A DNA stretch of 64,000 nucleotides from Actinoplanes palleronii (GTDB lineage: Bacteria > Actinomycetota > Actinomycetes > Mycobacteriales > Micromonosporaceae), in contig NZ_BOMS01000031.1 of the NCBI RefSeq assembly GCF_016862315.1, positions 1 to 64,000 on the forward strand, given 5' to 3'. This document shows, one piece after another, positions 26,178-35,169 of the stretch (position 1 is the first letter of the stretch; every line of letters begins with the position of its first letter). The notes beneath the pieces were generated by a model that was not told where the DNA came from, ran no database searches, and saw only the letters and a program-made list of their open reading frames with translations. The position numbers were made by a program, and so were the translations under genes.

Positions 26178-27095
26178 ATGCCCGGTTCCCGCATCCTGCG
26201 CGTCGGCACGCGCAACTCGCCGATGGCGCTCGCTCAGGTTGAACGTGTGCGGAAGATGCTGGCCGATCGGCATCCGCGGGTTTCCGTCGAGGTCGTGTCG
26301 ATGACCACCTCCGGGGACCGGTGGCAGGGGCGGCTCGCCGACCTCGGCGGCAAGGGCGCGTTCACCAAGGAGGTCGACGCGGCGCTGCTCGCCGGGGACG
26401 TCGACGTGGTGGTGCACTGCGTCAAGGACGTTCCCGGTGACCGGCCGACGCCGGCCGGCACGGTGATGGCCGCCTACCTGCGGCGCGACGACGTCCGGGA
26501 CTGCCTGGTGCACCCGGCCGGCACCCGGGTCGAGGAGCTGCCGCCCGGCGCCCGGATCGGCACCTCGGCGGTGCGCCGGGTCGCCCAGCTCGCGCTGCAC
26601 TGGCCGGAGCTGACGCCCGTGCCGATCCGCGGCAACGCCAACACCCGGCTGGCCAAGCTCGACGCGGGGGAGTACGACGCGCTGATGCTCGCGGTCTCCG
26701 GGCTGGGCCGGATCGGCCAGCCGCACCGGATCACGCAGATGTTCGACGTCGACGTCATGGTGCCGGCGGTCGGCTCGGGGACGCTGGTCCTGCAGTGCCG
26801 GGAGGACGACGTCGAGATCCGGGACCTGGTCGCCACGCTCGGCGACGACGCGGCCCGCCGGGAGACGCTCGCCGAGCGGACCATGCTGCACATCCTGCAG
26901 GGCTCCTGCGACTCGCCGATCGGTGGGTACGCGCGGACCGAGCCTGACGGCCGGATCAGCCTGCGCGCCCGGGTCGCGTCGCTGGACGGCAAGACCGTGC
27001 TCGACGTGCACGAGTGGGCGACCGACCCGACAACGCTCGGCACCTCGGTGGCGGCCGCGCTGATGCGTCAGGGAGCACTCGACCTGCTCCGCTGA
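26178..27095 (+). CDS. hemC: divergent hydroxymethylbilane synthase (porphobilinogen deaminase)
   Basis: 305 residues, usual length. The enzyme joins four porphobilinogens into hydroxymethylbilane for heme, siroheme and B12. Conserved features: [29 protein letters not shown], the catalytic Asp in [11 protein letters not shown], the arginines of [25 protein letters not shown], and the cofactor-binding Cys in [11 protein letters not shown]. It differs from the usual family in [14 protein letters not shown], where most enzymes have GQG and an E in IECR. No other heme gene is adjacent, which suggests a paralog of a standard hemC elsewhere. It is probably active, but this is inferred. Confidence 0.88.
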   Translation: MPGSRILRVGTRNSPMALAQVERVRKMLADRHPRVSVEVVSMTTSGDRWQGRLADLGGKGAFTKEVDAALLAGDVDVVVHCVKDVPGDRPTPAGTVMAAYLRRDDVRDCLVHPAGTRVEELPPGARIGTSAVRRVAQLALHWPELTPVPIRGNANTRLAKLDAGEYDALMLAVSGLGRIGQPHRITQMFDVDVMVPAVGSGTLVLQCREDDVEIRDLVATLGDDAARRETLAERTMLHILQGSCDSPIGGYARTEPDGRISLRARVASLDGKTVLDVHEWATDPTTLGTSVAAALMRQGALDLLR

Positions 27096-27345
27096 ACGGC
27101 CTTTACGTCTATCCACCCTTCGGCTTATTTACGATTCTTTATCGGCAGTCCGTAGCTCGGCGACCGTATTGGTAATGCGTTACTTGCGGCCGTTGCGGGC
27201 GCTTCGGCGTCCTCCGACTCTTCCGCTGCGTCTCCTGTTAACCGGTTGTGTGTCGGCTGTGTACAGAGGCTCTTCACCGTGTGCTTCGCACGCGTGACGT
27301 TCTCTCTCGGTTCCGCGTGTCCCCTTTTCTCAGGCAGGCGGAACT

Positions 27346-27708
27346 GTGGCTGCGGCGCGTTTCGGATTCCTACCGGTCCGGTCTCACAACGGGGTCGGCT
27401 GGCGGCTCTTGACCACCAACAATCGTGACCTGGGACGTTCGTACACGTCGTACCCGGATCTGGCTTCCTGCCGGAGCGCCGCGCACCTGGCGCGGGAGCA
27501 GGCCGGGCAGATGCGGGTCGCCCTGGTCCGGTCCAGCGCGACCGCCTGGCGCTGGCGGCTGCTGACCGGCGACACCGTGGTGGTGGTCGCCAGCCGCGAC
27601 TACCACCGCCGGTTGCAGGCCGAGCGGTCCGCGTCGGTGATGCTGAGCCTGCTGCCCGAGGCCGAACTGCTCGAACTCGGCCTCCAGCGACCACGGACGT
27701 GGTCATGA
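27346..27708 (+). CDS. small protein with tandem DUF1508-like repeats
   Basis: 120 residues. Two similar segments are visible: WRLLTTNNRDLGRSYTSYPD (about 24-43) and WRWRLLTGDTVVVVASRDYH (about 67-86), each followed by a helix with Cys/Ala or Arg/Ala. The W-R-(W)-R-L pattern recalls the YegP/DUF1508 unit. No signal peptide. GTG 27346 follows AGGCGGA. The stop overlaps the pstC start (ATGA), so it is translationally coupled to the phosphate transporter and may be a cytoplasmic accessory of it. Family assignment is tentative; function unknown. Confidence 0.65.
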   Translation: MAAARFGFLPVRSHNGVGWRLLTTNNRDLGRSYTSYPDLASCRSAAHLAREQAGQMRVALVRSSATAWRWRLLTGDTVVVVASRDYHRRLQAERSASVMLSLLPEAELLELGLQRPRTWS

Positions 27709-28721
27709 CCGACACCCTGGTGATGCCGGCGGTGACGGCCGAGGCGCCGGAACAGCGGCGCCGGGTCCGGCCGTCCGGCGGCGTCGACCGGTTCTACCGG
27801 GTCGTGCTCCGGCTCGGCGGCGGCCTGGTGCTGGTGCTGATGACCCTGGTCGGCGTCTTCCTGTTCCAGAAGGCGGGTCCGGCGCTGAAGCTGGCCGGCT
27901 GGTCGTTCCTGACCACCGAGGCCTGGGAGCCGGAGTCCGGCCGGTTCGGCATCGCGGCCGTGCTCGTCGGCACGGTGCTGATCGCCGGAGTGGCGATCCT
28001 GATCGCGGTCCCGCTGGCCACCGGGATGGCGCTGTACGTCTCCGAGTACGCCCCGCGTGGCCTGCGCCGCATCCTGGTCGGCCTGGTCGACCTGATGGCC
28101 GCGGTGCCCAGCGTGGTGTACGGCCTCTGGGGTTTCGCCTTCCTCCAGGGTCACGTGATCGGCCTGGCCCGCTGGCTCGCCACGTACCTCTCCTGGATCC
28201 CGCTGCTGGAGGTGACCGGCGCGGATCCGCGGGACCCGCTGGCCACCGAGACGGTCTACACGTCCTCGACGTTCATCGCCGGGATCGTGGTCGCCCTGAT
28301 GATCGCGCCGGTGATCTGCTCGATCATGCGCGAGGCGTTCACTCAGGCGCCGATCGGCGAGCGGGAGGGCGCGTACGCGCTGGGCGCCACCCGCTGGGGC
28401 ATGATCCGCTCGGTGGTGCTGCCGTTCGGGCGGGGCGGCATGATCGGCGGCACCATGCTCGGGCTCGGCCGGGCGCTGGGCGAGACGATCGCCGTCTACC
28501 TGATCATCTCGCCGGTCTTCGTGATCCAGCCGCACGTCCTGCAGAACGGCGCCAACTCGGTCTCCGCCCTGATCGCCCTCCGGTACGGCGAGGCCGGCGA
28601 GGTCGCGCTCTCCGCGCTGATGGCCGCCGGCGTGGCGCTCTTCCTGATGACGCTGGTGGTGAACTTCGGCGCCGCGATGATCGTGGCCCGGAGTCGCTCC
28701 GGCGCGGAAAGCGACTCGTGA
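27705..28721 (+). CDS. pstC: phosphate ABC transporter permease PstC
   Basis: 338 residues, six membrane segments. One of the two membrane subunits that carry phosphate released by PstS across the membrane. The binding-protein-dependent permease EAA loop reads EGAYALGATRWGMIRSVVLPFGRGG, as in PstC. Substrate-path and loop features include MAAVPSVVYGLWGF and GRALGETIAVYLI, both typical. ATG 27705 overlaps the preceding stop; GTG 27699 is possible. The C-terminus overlaps pstA (GTGA). Confidence 0.95.
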   Translation: MTDTLVMPAVTAEAPEQRRRVRPSGGVDRFYRVVLRLGGGLVLVLMTLVGVFLFQKAGPALKLAGWSFLTTEAWEPESGRFGIAAVLVGTVLIAGVAILIAVPLATGMALYVSEYAPRGLRRILVGLVDLMAAVPSVVYGLWGFAFLQGHVIGLARWLATYLSWIPLLEVTGADPRDPLATETVYTSSTFIAGIVVALMIAPVICSIMREAFTQAPIGEREGAYALGATRWGMIRSVVLPFGRGGMIGGTMLGLGRALGETIAVYLIISPVFVIQPHVLQNGANSVSALIALRYGEAGEVALSALMAAGVALFLMTLVVNFGAAMIVARSRSGAESDS

Positions 28722-29875
28722 TGCCGGAGCCGCGCCGCAACACCGCCACCCTGCGCCAGGAGGACGTGCTGTCCGCGCTGGGCGCCGCGGTCGCCGCGTT
28801 CTGCCTGACCGCCCTGGTCTTCTACTGGATCGCACCGTTCACCGGCGTGCTCGGGTTCATGGTGTGCTGGTTCCTCGCCTTCCTCGGGCTCTTTGCCGCG
28901 CTGGTCTGGCTCGATCGGGACGGTCCGGCGGTACGGGACCGGCTGGTCTCGGTGGTGGTGCACGGCATCGCGATCCTGCTGCTGTCCGCGCTGGTCTTCG
29001 TCGTCGGGTTCACCATCATGCGCGGGTTCGCCGCGCTGGTGCACCCGAACTTCTACGTCGAGGACCTGGGGGTGACCGGCCCGCTGGACCCGCTGTCGGA
29101 GGGCGGCGCGGTGCACGCGCTGATCGGCTCGCTGGAGCAGATCGGCCTGGCGCTGCTGATCACCATCCCGACCGGGATGCTCTGCGCGGTGTTCCTGGCC
29201 GAGATGCGGGGCCCGTTCCCCCGGCTGGTGCGGACCGTGGTGGAGGCGATGACCGCGCTCCCGTCGATCGTCGCGGGACTCTTCATCTACGCGACGGTCC
29301 TGCTCATGCTGCACTTCGAGCAGTCCGGACTGGCCGCCTCGCTGGCGATCGGCGTGATGATGCTGCCGATCATGGTGCGCGCCGCCGACGTGGTGCTGCG
29401 GCTGGTGCCCGGCAACCTCAAGGAGGCGTCGCTGGCGCTGGGCGCGAGCCGCTGGCGGACCGCCTGGCACGTGATCCTGCCGACCGCCCGCCCGGGTCTG
29501 GCGACGGCGGTCATCCTGGGCACCGCCCGGGGCATCGGTGAGACCTCGCCGGTCCTGCTGACCGCCGGTTTCAACAAGGCGATCAACGCCGACGCGTTCC
29601 ACGACCCGCAGGTCTCGCTTCCGCTGGCCACGTTCATGTTGATCAAATCGCCGCAGTCCAGCATGGTGGCCCGCGGGTTCGGCACTGCCGCCCTGCTGCT
29701 CCTGCTGGTGCTGCTGCTCTTCCTGATCGCCCGGCTGATCGGCGGCCGTGGCCCGCAGGACCTCACCGCCCGGCAGCGGCGGGCCCGGGCCCGCGCCTCG
29801 GCCCGGGATCTGGCCCGCTACCAGCGGCGGACTCCGCCGACGACTCCCATCGCAGTGACAGAAGAGGTGCAGTGA
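28718..29875 (+). CDS. pstA: phosphate ABC transporter permease PstA
   Basis: 385 residues, somewhat longer than common PstA, because of an N-terminal extension with additional hydrophobic segments and a basic C-terminal tail (about 345-385). The core has MTALPSIVAGLFIY, the EAA loop EASLALGASRWRTAWHVILP and GTARGIGETSPVLLTAGFN, all diagnostic. It pairs with PstC in the membrane. The start is GTG 28718 inside the pstC stop (or the adjacent ATG at 28721), and the stop overlaps the pstS start, so all are coupled. Confidence 0.95.
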   Translation: MMPEPRRNTATLRQEDVLSALGAAVAAFCLTALVFYWIAPFTGVLGFMVCWFLAFLGLFAALVWLDRDGPAVRDRLVSVVVHGIAILLLSALVFVVGFTIMRGFAALVHPNFYVEDLGVTGPLDPLSEGGAVHALIGSLEQIGLALLITIPTGMLCAVFLAEMRGPFPRLVRTVVEAMTALPSIVAGLFIYATVLLMLHFEQSGLAASLAIGVMMLPIMVRAADVVLRLVPGNLKEASLALGASRWRTAWHVILPTARPGLATAVILGTARGIGETSPVLLTAGFNKAINADAFHDPQVSLPLATFMLIKSPQSSMVARGFGTAALLLLLVLLLFLIARLIGGRGPQDLTARQRRARARASARDLARYQRRTPPTTPIAVTEEVQ

Positions 29876-31578
29876 CCATGTTGAGGCGCGCGTTCCGTGC
29901 GGTGTCCGCGGTGCTGGCGGTGCTGGCGCTCACCGCTGCCGCACAACTGGCCGGCGCCCTGCCGGCTGCCGCGGTCGTCTACGTGCCGATCACCGGGGCC
30001 GGCTCGACCTGGAGCAGCAACGCGATCGACCAGTGGGCGTCCAATGTGAAGCAGTACGGGATCACGGTGAACTTCACCGCCAACGGCTCCACGGCCGGGC
30101 GCAACCAGTTCGCCAGCGGCTTGCTCGACTTCGGCATCTCGGAGATCGCGTACGGCAAGGACGACGCCGGTGCCTCCGAGGCCAAGCCCAAGTTCAAGTA
30201 CGCCTACATGCCGATCGTGGCCGGTGGCACCGCGTTCATGTACAACCTGGAGGTCGGCGGGAAGCGGGTCACCAACCTTCGGCTCTCCGGTGACACCGTC
30301 GCCAAGATCTTCACCAACGCGATCACCTACTGGAACGACCCGGTGATCAAGGCGGACAACCCCGGCCTGGCGCTGCCGGCCCGCAAGATCGTGCCGGTGG
30401 TGCGTTCCGACGGCTCGGGTACGACCGCCCAGCTCACCACGTGGATGAAGGCGCGCTACCCGGCACTCTGGGACGCGTACTGCGCGAAGGCCGGCCGGGC
30501 CACGCCGTGCGGGGTGACCTCGCTCTACCCGACGATCCCGGGCAGCGCGATGACCGCGCAGAGCGGCTCGCAGAACGTCTCCGGGTACGTGGCGCAGAAG
30601 TCCAGCGTCGGCGCGATCACCTACGTCGAGTACTCGTACGCCCGGAACGCCCGCTTCCCGGTCGCGAAGATCCGGAACGCCAAGGACTTCTACGTCGAGC
30701 CGACCGCGAAGTCGGTGGCGGTGGCCCTGCTCGCCGCGAAGATCAACAACAACGAGAGCTCGACCGACTACCTGACCCAGGACCTGAACGGGGTCTACGC
30801 CTACGACGACCCGCGGACGTACCCCCTGTCCAGCTACAGCTACATGCTGGTGCCCACGGTGCAGACCGACCGGTTCACCACGACCAAGGGGCAGACGCTC
30901 GGCGCGTTCGCCTACTACTTCCTCTGCGAAGGCCAGCAGCAGGCCGACGAGCTCGGCTACTCGCCGCTGCCGAAGAACCTGGTCGAGGCCGGGATGGAGC
31001 AGATCCGGAAGGTGCCCGGGGTGACCGTGAAGGACATCAACCTGTCCGGCTGCCACAACCCGACGTTCTCCAAGGACGGCTCGAACACCTTGGCGAAGAA
31101 CGCGCCGTACCCGCAGGCCTGCGACAAGGTCGGTCCGACCCAGTGCACCACCGGCACCGGCGGGGCCACCGCGCAGACACCGACCAGCGGCGGCGGCAAG
31201 ACCGGCACCGGTACGGGCAGCAGCAGCGGCAGTGGCACCGGCAGTGGGAGTGGCAGCGGCACCGGGACCGGGGGCAAGACCGGGACCGGCACGAAGACCG
31301 GCACCGGAGCCGCGGCCGGTGGCACCGGCGGGAACACGTCCAACGGCGGCGTGACCGGCGGTGGCGGCGCGGTCGACCCGGACACCGGGCTGGCGGTCGG
31401 TGGCTCCGGTGGTGGCACCGGCGTGGACTCGGCGCTGGCCGTCCCGGTGCCGGTCGGTGTCCAGATCGACTCCACGCTGCGGACCGTGCTGATCGCGGTG
31501 GCCTGCGCCCTGCTGGTCGGTCTGACCGTCGGCCCGCCGCTGATCGCCCGGATGCTCCAGCGGGGCGGCAAACGATGA
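29872..31578 (+). CDS. pstS: membrane-anchored phosphate-binding protein PstS (first of three)
   Basis: 568 residues. Signal peptide (about 1-33), then a PstS-type binding domain (about 36-395) with GAGSTWSSNAID, FTANGSTAGRNQFASG, VVRSDGSGTTAQLT and SSVGAITYVEYSY, the four phosphate-contacting regions. A long Gly/Thr/Ser-rich linker (about 420-520) leads to a C-terminal membrane helix and GGKR tail. It lacks a lipobox, so it is tethered by the C-terminal helix instead of as a lipoprotein. GTG 29872 overlaps the pstA stop; ATG 29878 is equally possible. The next gene overlaps by ATGA. Confidence 0.92.
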   Translation: MTMLRRAFRAVSAVLAVLALTAAAQLAGALPAAAVVYVPITGAGSTWSSNAIDQWASNVKQYGITVNFTANGSTAGRNQFASGLLDFGISEIAYGKDDAGASEAKPKFKYAYMPIVAGGTAFMYNLEVGGKRVTNLRLSGDTVAKIFTNAITYWNDPVIKADNPGLALPARKIVPVVRSDGSGTTAQLTTWMKARYPALWDAYCAKAGRATPCGVTSLYPTIPGSAMTAQSGSQNVSGYVAQKSSVGAITYVEYSYARNARFPVAKIRNAKDFYVEPTAKSVAVALLAAKINNNESSTDYLTQDLNGVYAYDDPRTYPLSSYSYMLVPTVQTDRFTTTKGQTLGAFAYYFLCEGQQQADELGYSPLPKNLVEAGMEQIRKVPGVTVKDINLSGCHNPTFSKDGSNTLAKNAPYPQACDKVGPTQCTTGTGGATAQTPTSGGGKTGTGTGSSSGSGTGSGSGSGTGTGGKTGTGTKTGTGAAAGGTGGNTSNGGVTGGGGAVDPDTGLAVGGSGGGTGVDSALAVPVPVGVQIDSTLRTVLIAVACALLVGLTVGPPLIARMLQRGGKR

Positions 31579-34040
31579 TCCGGCGTGCGGCCGCGGCGGT
31601 GCTCACCGTCGTACTGATGATGGTTTGTGCTCCGGTCGGTCCGGCGGCAGCGGCGGACAGTTCCGCGGTGACGGTCTCGGGCCGCGGGGTGTTCGGCGAC
31701 CTGAAGGTGACCGTCAGCCAGACCAGCAACCTGATCAACCAGGTGGTGACCGTCTCCTGGACAGGCGGCCGGCCGACCGGGGACATCGCCGCCTACCAGG
31801 ACTACCTGCAGATCATGCAGTGCTGGGGGAACGCCGCCGGCGGGCCGACCCGGGAGCAATGCCAGTTCGGCGCGCTCTTCACCGACAACCGGGGCGGGCT
31901 CTACACCGGCAGCCGGCGGCTGAACTACGCGTCCTACTGCGCACCGGCGGACGAGCAGGCCGGAAAGTGCACCGGGCTGCGCGACCCGCTGGAGACGGCC
32001 AAGCCGTTGCCGTCCAACGACCCGGTCTACGTGCCGTTCACCCCGGTCGAGGGCAAGGCGGTGCCCGGCCCGGCCGGCGGCGAGTACTTCGACTCGGCCA
32101 CCACCAACGAGATGCCCTACGCCCGGACCGGCGCGGACGGCCGGGGCGAGGAGTTCTTCGAGGTGCAGACGGCCTCCGAGGCGCCCGGGCTGGGCTGCGG
32201 GACACAGCTCGCCAACGGCACCGGGCGGGCCTGCTGGCTGGTGATCGTGCCGCGCGGGGAGTCCGAGGTGGACGGCACCACCGGTGACGCGAAACCGCAC
32301 CACGCACTGGACTCGTCGCCGCTGAGTGCGACGAACTGGGCGAACCGGCTGGTCGTACCGATGAAGTTCCAGCCGCTGGGCCGGGTCTGCCCGATCGGCG
32401 GCGCGGAGAAGCGCGCGGTCGGCGCGGAGGCGATGACCGAGGCGATGATCCGCTGGCAGCCGGCGCTCTGCGCGAGCCACTCCGACCGGATCTTCGGCTG
32501 GACCCAGACCACCGACGCGCAGGCCCGTGACCGCCTGGCCGGTATCGACCCGGGCCTGGTCTTCGTCAACCGGCCGGCCGCACCGGATCCGGAGCGGACC
32601 GTTGTCTACGCCCCGGTCGCGGTATCCGGGCTGGCCATCGCGGTCAACCTGGACTGGCAGTCCGGGCTCGGCGCGACCGCCGAGGAGCAGCTGAACGAGG
32701 GCAAACGGGTGCCCACCCTAAAGCTCACTCCACGGCTGGTGGCCAAGCTGCTGAGCCAGTCGTACCGGTCCGGCGCCGACCCGAAGCGCGAGTCGGTGCT
32801 GAAGAACCCGGAGACGATCAGCTACGACCCGGAGTTCCGCGAACTGAACCCGGACTGGGCGCCGGACGACCCGGAGAACGCCGCGACCGGCGCGCAGCTG
32901 CCGCTGGCGATCGGGGACGCGCTGATCGGAGTCGGACAGACCGACATGGCCACCCAGCTCTGGGAGTGGGTGCTGTCCGACCCGGAGGCAAAGGCGTTCC
33001 TGACCGGTACGCCGGACCCGTGGGGGATGGCCGTCAACCCGGTCTACCCGACCCTGACCTGGCCGGAGGACAGCTTCCCGAAGAGCGACCTGTACTGCAC
33101 CAAGCTGCGCAACGACGCGCAGAAGGACGTGGACTGGTGCACGCTCGACATGCACCCGTACGCGAACAACATGCACGACGCGGCCCGGTCCGCAGCCCGT
33201 GGTGACACCCTGGTCCGCAACGCCACCGCGTTCGACAGCACCGGCGCGGTGATCGGCTGGAAGAAGGGCAACCCGCAGCCGCAGGGCAAACGGGCGGTGC
33301 TCGCGGTGACCGACGTCGCCACCGCCCAGCGGTACGGGATGCCGCTGGTCCAGCTGCGCAACGCGTCCGGCGCCTTCGTCGCGCCCACCACGGCGAGCCT
33401 GCTGGCCGGGGTGGCGGCGATGAAGCCGTCCACGGCCGTCGGCAGTGTCCTGACGCCGAACCCGGCCAGCACCTCGGCCGGGGCGTACCCGCTGACCTCG
33501 GTGATCTACGCGGCCACCGCGCCCAAGGAGATCGACGAGGAGCTCGGCCCGGTGTACGCGGCGCTGCTGCGCTACGCGGCCGGCGACGGGCAGACACCGG
33601 GCGTCAAACCTGGCACCCTGCCGTACGGATACGCGCCGCTGCCGGCCGCCCTGCGCGCCCGGACCAGGGCCGCCGCGACCACGATCGAGAAGACGGCCGG
33701 CAAACCGGTCACGGCGGTGACCCCCACGCCCACGACGACCGGCGGCTCCTCGGGCGGCGGCGGCTCGACCGGCGGCTCGGGATCGGGCTCCGGGTCCGGC
33801 ACCGCGACCACCGCGCCCGCCACCGCGCCGGCCACCGGAACCGCCACACCCCCGGACGTGCCCGCCGCGACCCCGACCGGCATGGGCTCCGCCGTCCCGG
33901 TCGCGCAGGCCGACCCGACCCCCGGCAGCCCGCTCGGCAACGTCCGGTACGGGCTGGTCGCGGCGCTGGCCGCCGGACTGCTAGCCGCGCTGGCCGGCCC
34001 GATCCTGCTGCGTGTCGCCCGGACCCGGCGGGGCGGGTGA
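31575..34040 (+). CDS. large membrane-anchored PstS-like surface protein (second of three)
   Basis: 821 residues. A signal peptide (about 1-28) is followed by a roughly 230-residue domain of unknown type with several cysteines (near QIMQCWGN, REQCQFG and YASYCAP). A divergent periplasmic-binding domain (about 310-690) follows, with VVYAPVAVSGLAIAVNLDW and LTPRLVAKLLSQSY resembling PstS hinge regions. A Gly/Ser/Thr/Pro linker and a C-terminal membrane helix with an RTRRGG tail anchor it. The clear phosphate signature (SDGSGTT) of the preceding PstS is not seen, so the ligand is uncertain. ATG 31575 overlaps the pstS stop. Confidence 0.8.
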   Translation: MIRRAAAAVLTVVLMMVCAPVGPAAAADSSAVTVSGRGVFGDLKVTVSQTSNLINQVVTVSWTGGRPTGDIAAYQDYLQIMQCWGNAAGGPTREQCQFGALFTDNRGGLYTGSRRLNYASYCAPADEQAGKCTGLRDPLETAKPLPSNDPVYVPFTPVEGKAVPGPAGGEYFDSATTNEMPYARTGADGRGEEFFEVQTASEAPGLGCGTQLANGTGRACWLVIVPRGESEVDGTTGDAKPHHALDSSPLSATNWANRLVVPMKFQPLGRVCPIGGAEKRAVGAEAMTEAMIRWQPALCASHSDRIFGWTQTTDAQARDRLAGIDPGLVFVNRPAAPDPERTVVYAPVAVSGLAIAVNLDWQSGLGATAEEQLNEGKRVPTLKLTPRLVAKLLSQSYRSGADPKRESVLKNPETISYDPEFRELNPDWAPDDPENAATGAQLPLAIGDALIGVGQTDMATQLWEWVLSDPEAKAFLTGTPDPWGMAVNPVYPTLTWPEDSFPKSDLYCTKLRNDAQKDVDWCTLDMHPYANNMHDAARSAARGDTLVRNATAFDSTGAVIGWKKGNPQPQGKRAVLAVTDVATAQRYGMPLVQLRNASGAFVAPTTASLLAGVAAMKPSTAVGSVLTPNPASTSAGAYPLTSVIYAATAPKEIDEELGPVYAALLRYAAGDGQTPGVKPGTLPYGYAPLPAALRARTRAAATTIEKTAGKPVTAVTPTPTTTGGSSGGGGSTGGSGSGSGSGTATTAPATAPATGTATPPDVPAATPTGMGSAVPVAQADPTPGSPLGNVRYGLVAALAAGLLAALAGPILLRVARTRRGG

Positions 34041-34056
34041 TCGGCCCCGAAGACGT

Positions 34057-34139
34057 CTGTGGCCAGGAGCGGTAACTCCTGGCCACAGCACCGGCAGTTC
34101 GCAGCTGCCGGCGCAAGTGCGGCCGGACGACTGTCCGGC
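34057..34139 (+). terminator. three successive hairpins inside the pst operon
   Basis: CTGTGGCCAGGAG/CTCCTGGCCACAG (34057-34069/34076-34088, 13 bp), CCGGCAG/CTGCCGG (34091-34097/34105-34111) and GCCGGAC/GTCCGGC (34122-34128/34133-34139). None has a T tract. Their position between two binding-protein genes suggests partial termination or mRNA processing. Confidence 0.65.
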
Positions 34140-34168
34140 TCGCGAACGCAGAGAAAAGGATAGCCGCA

Positions 34169-35149
34169 GTGCAGAACAAACGGTTCCTGGCCATGGTCGG
34201 GGTCGGGCTCGTCGCGGCACTCGCCGTGACCGCCTCCCCGGCTCAGGCCGATCCCTCTGGTGCACCCACCTATCGCACGCTCGCCGGTGTCGGCTCGGAC
34301 ACCACCGAAGGTGTCCTGAACGGGCTGTCGGAGCTGGTCACCGACACCGCCGGCAACAAGCAGATCGCCTCCTACGACGCGTTCGGCTCGGAGGACATCA
34401 AGACCAAGGAGACCGGCTGCACGCTGAAGCGCCCCGCCGGTTCGGGCGCCGGTGTCACCGCTCTGGTCGCGTCACTCGACGCGAACAACGGCTGCCTCGA
34501 CTTCGCGCGGTCGTCGAGCAACAACGCGTCGTCGTACCCGGGCAAGAACCTGACCTACATCCCGTTCGCGGTGGACGCCGTGACCTACGCGGTCCGGTCG
34601 GACAGCACCATCTCGCGCAAGCTCACCAAGGCGCAGCTCACCACGATCTACAACTGCGCGGGTGGCACGGCCTTCAAGCCGATGCTCCCGCAGTTCGGCT
34701 CCGGCACCCGCAGCTTCTTCCTCAAGTCGCTGGGCTTCACCGACGCCACCACGTTCACCCAGACGGCGAACCACACCTGCATCGGCGAGGCCGACGCGAC
34801 CGGCGTGGCGCTCCAGGAGAACAACGGCATCCTGCTGACCGACCCGAAGCAGATCGTGCCGTACTCGATCGCCCAGTACCTGGCGCAGACCACCGTGGTC
34901 GTCGCCGACGTGCACGGCAAGACCGTGCTCGGCCAGCTCGACGGCATCGCGCCGACCGTGCTGAACACCGCCTCGACGATGGCCCGGGACGTCTACAACG
35001 TCGTTCCGACCGCGCGGCTGACCACTGAGGCGTACGCCTCGGTCTTCGTCGGCCCGACGTCGAAGGTCTGCGCGAACGCCAACACGATCAAGAAGTACGG
35101 CTTCGCGCCGCACACGTCCTGCGGCGACACCCTGCTGCGCACCCCCTGA
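34169..35149 (+). CDS. secreted PstS-like substrate-binding protein (third of three)
   Basis: 326 residues. Signal peptide (about 1-27, ASPAQA-D), then a single type II periplasmic-binding domain without a linker or anchor, so it is free or held by partners. Visible binding-site regions are LAGVGSDTTEGVLNGL, the KRPAGSGAGVTAL loop, LDFARSSSN and PQFGSGTRSFFLKSLG, in PstS-like order but diverged. It has several cysteines (TGCTL, NGCLDF, YNCAGG, HTCIGE, VCANA, TSCGD), enough for disulphides. GTG 34169 follows AAAGGA. It sits after the triple hairpin, so its expression may differ from the upstream genes. Confidence 0.85.
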   Translation: MQNKRFLAMVGVGLVAALAVTASPAQADPSGAPTYRTLAGVGSDTTEGVLNGLSELVTDTAGNKQIASYDAFGSEDIKTKETGCTLKRPAGSGAGVTALVASLDANNGCLDFARSSSNNASSYPGKNLTYIPFAVDAVTYAVRSDSTISRKLTKAQLTTIYNCAGGTAFKPMLPQFGSGTRSFFLKSLGFTDATTFTQTANHTCIGEADATGVALQENNGILLTDPKQIVPYSIAQYLAQTTVVVADVHGKTVLGQLDGIAPTVLNTASTMARDVYNVVPTARLTTEAYASVFVGPTSKVCANANTIKKYGFAPHTSCGDTLLRTP

Positions 35150-35169
35150 CCGAAGGCGAGACGACTCCG

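Noticed and set aside
27237..27290. PHO-box-like direct repeats (GTTAACC, CTTCACC) before the pst operon
   Set aside because: Only two partial matches and their spacing is not a multiple of 11, so they do not form a convincing PhoP site.
30441..31574. Upstream extension of the 821-residue surface protein through pstS
   Set aside because: This part of the frame is an out-of-frame reading of pstS. The ATG at 31575 is followed by a clean signal peptide and overlaps the pstS stop.
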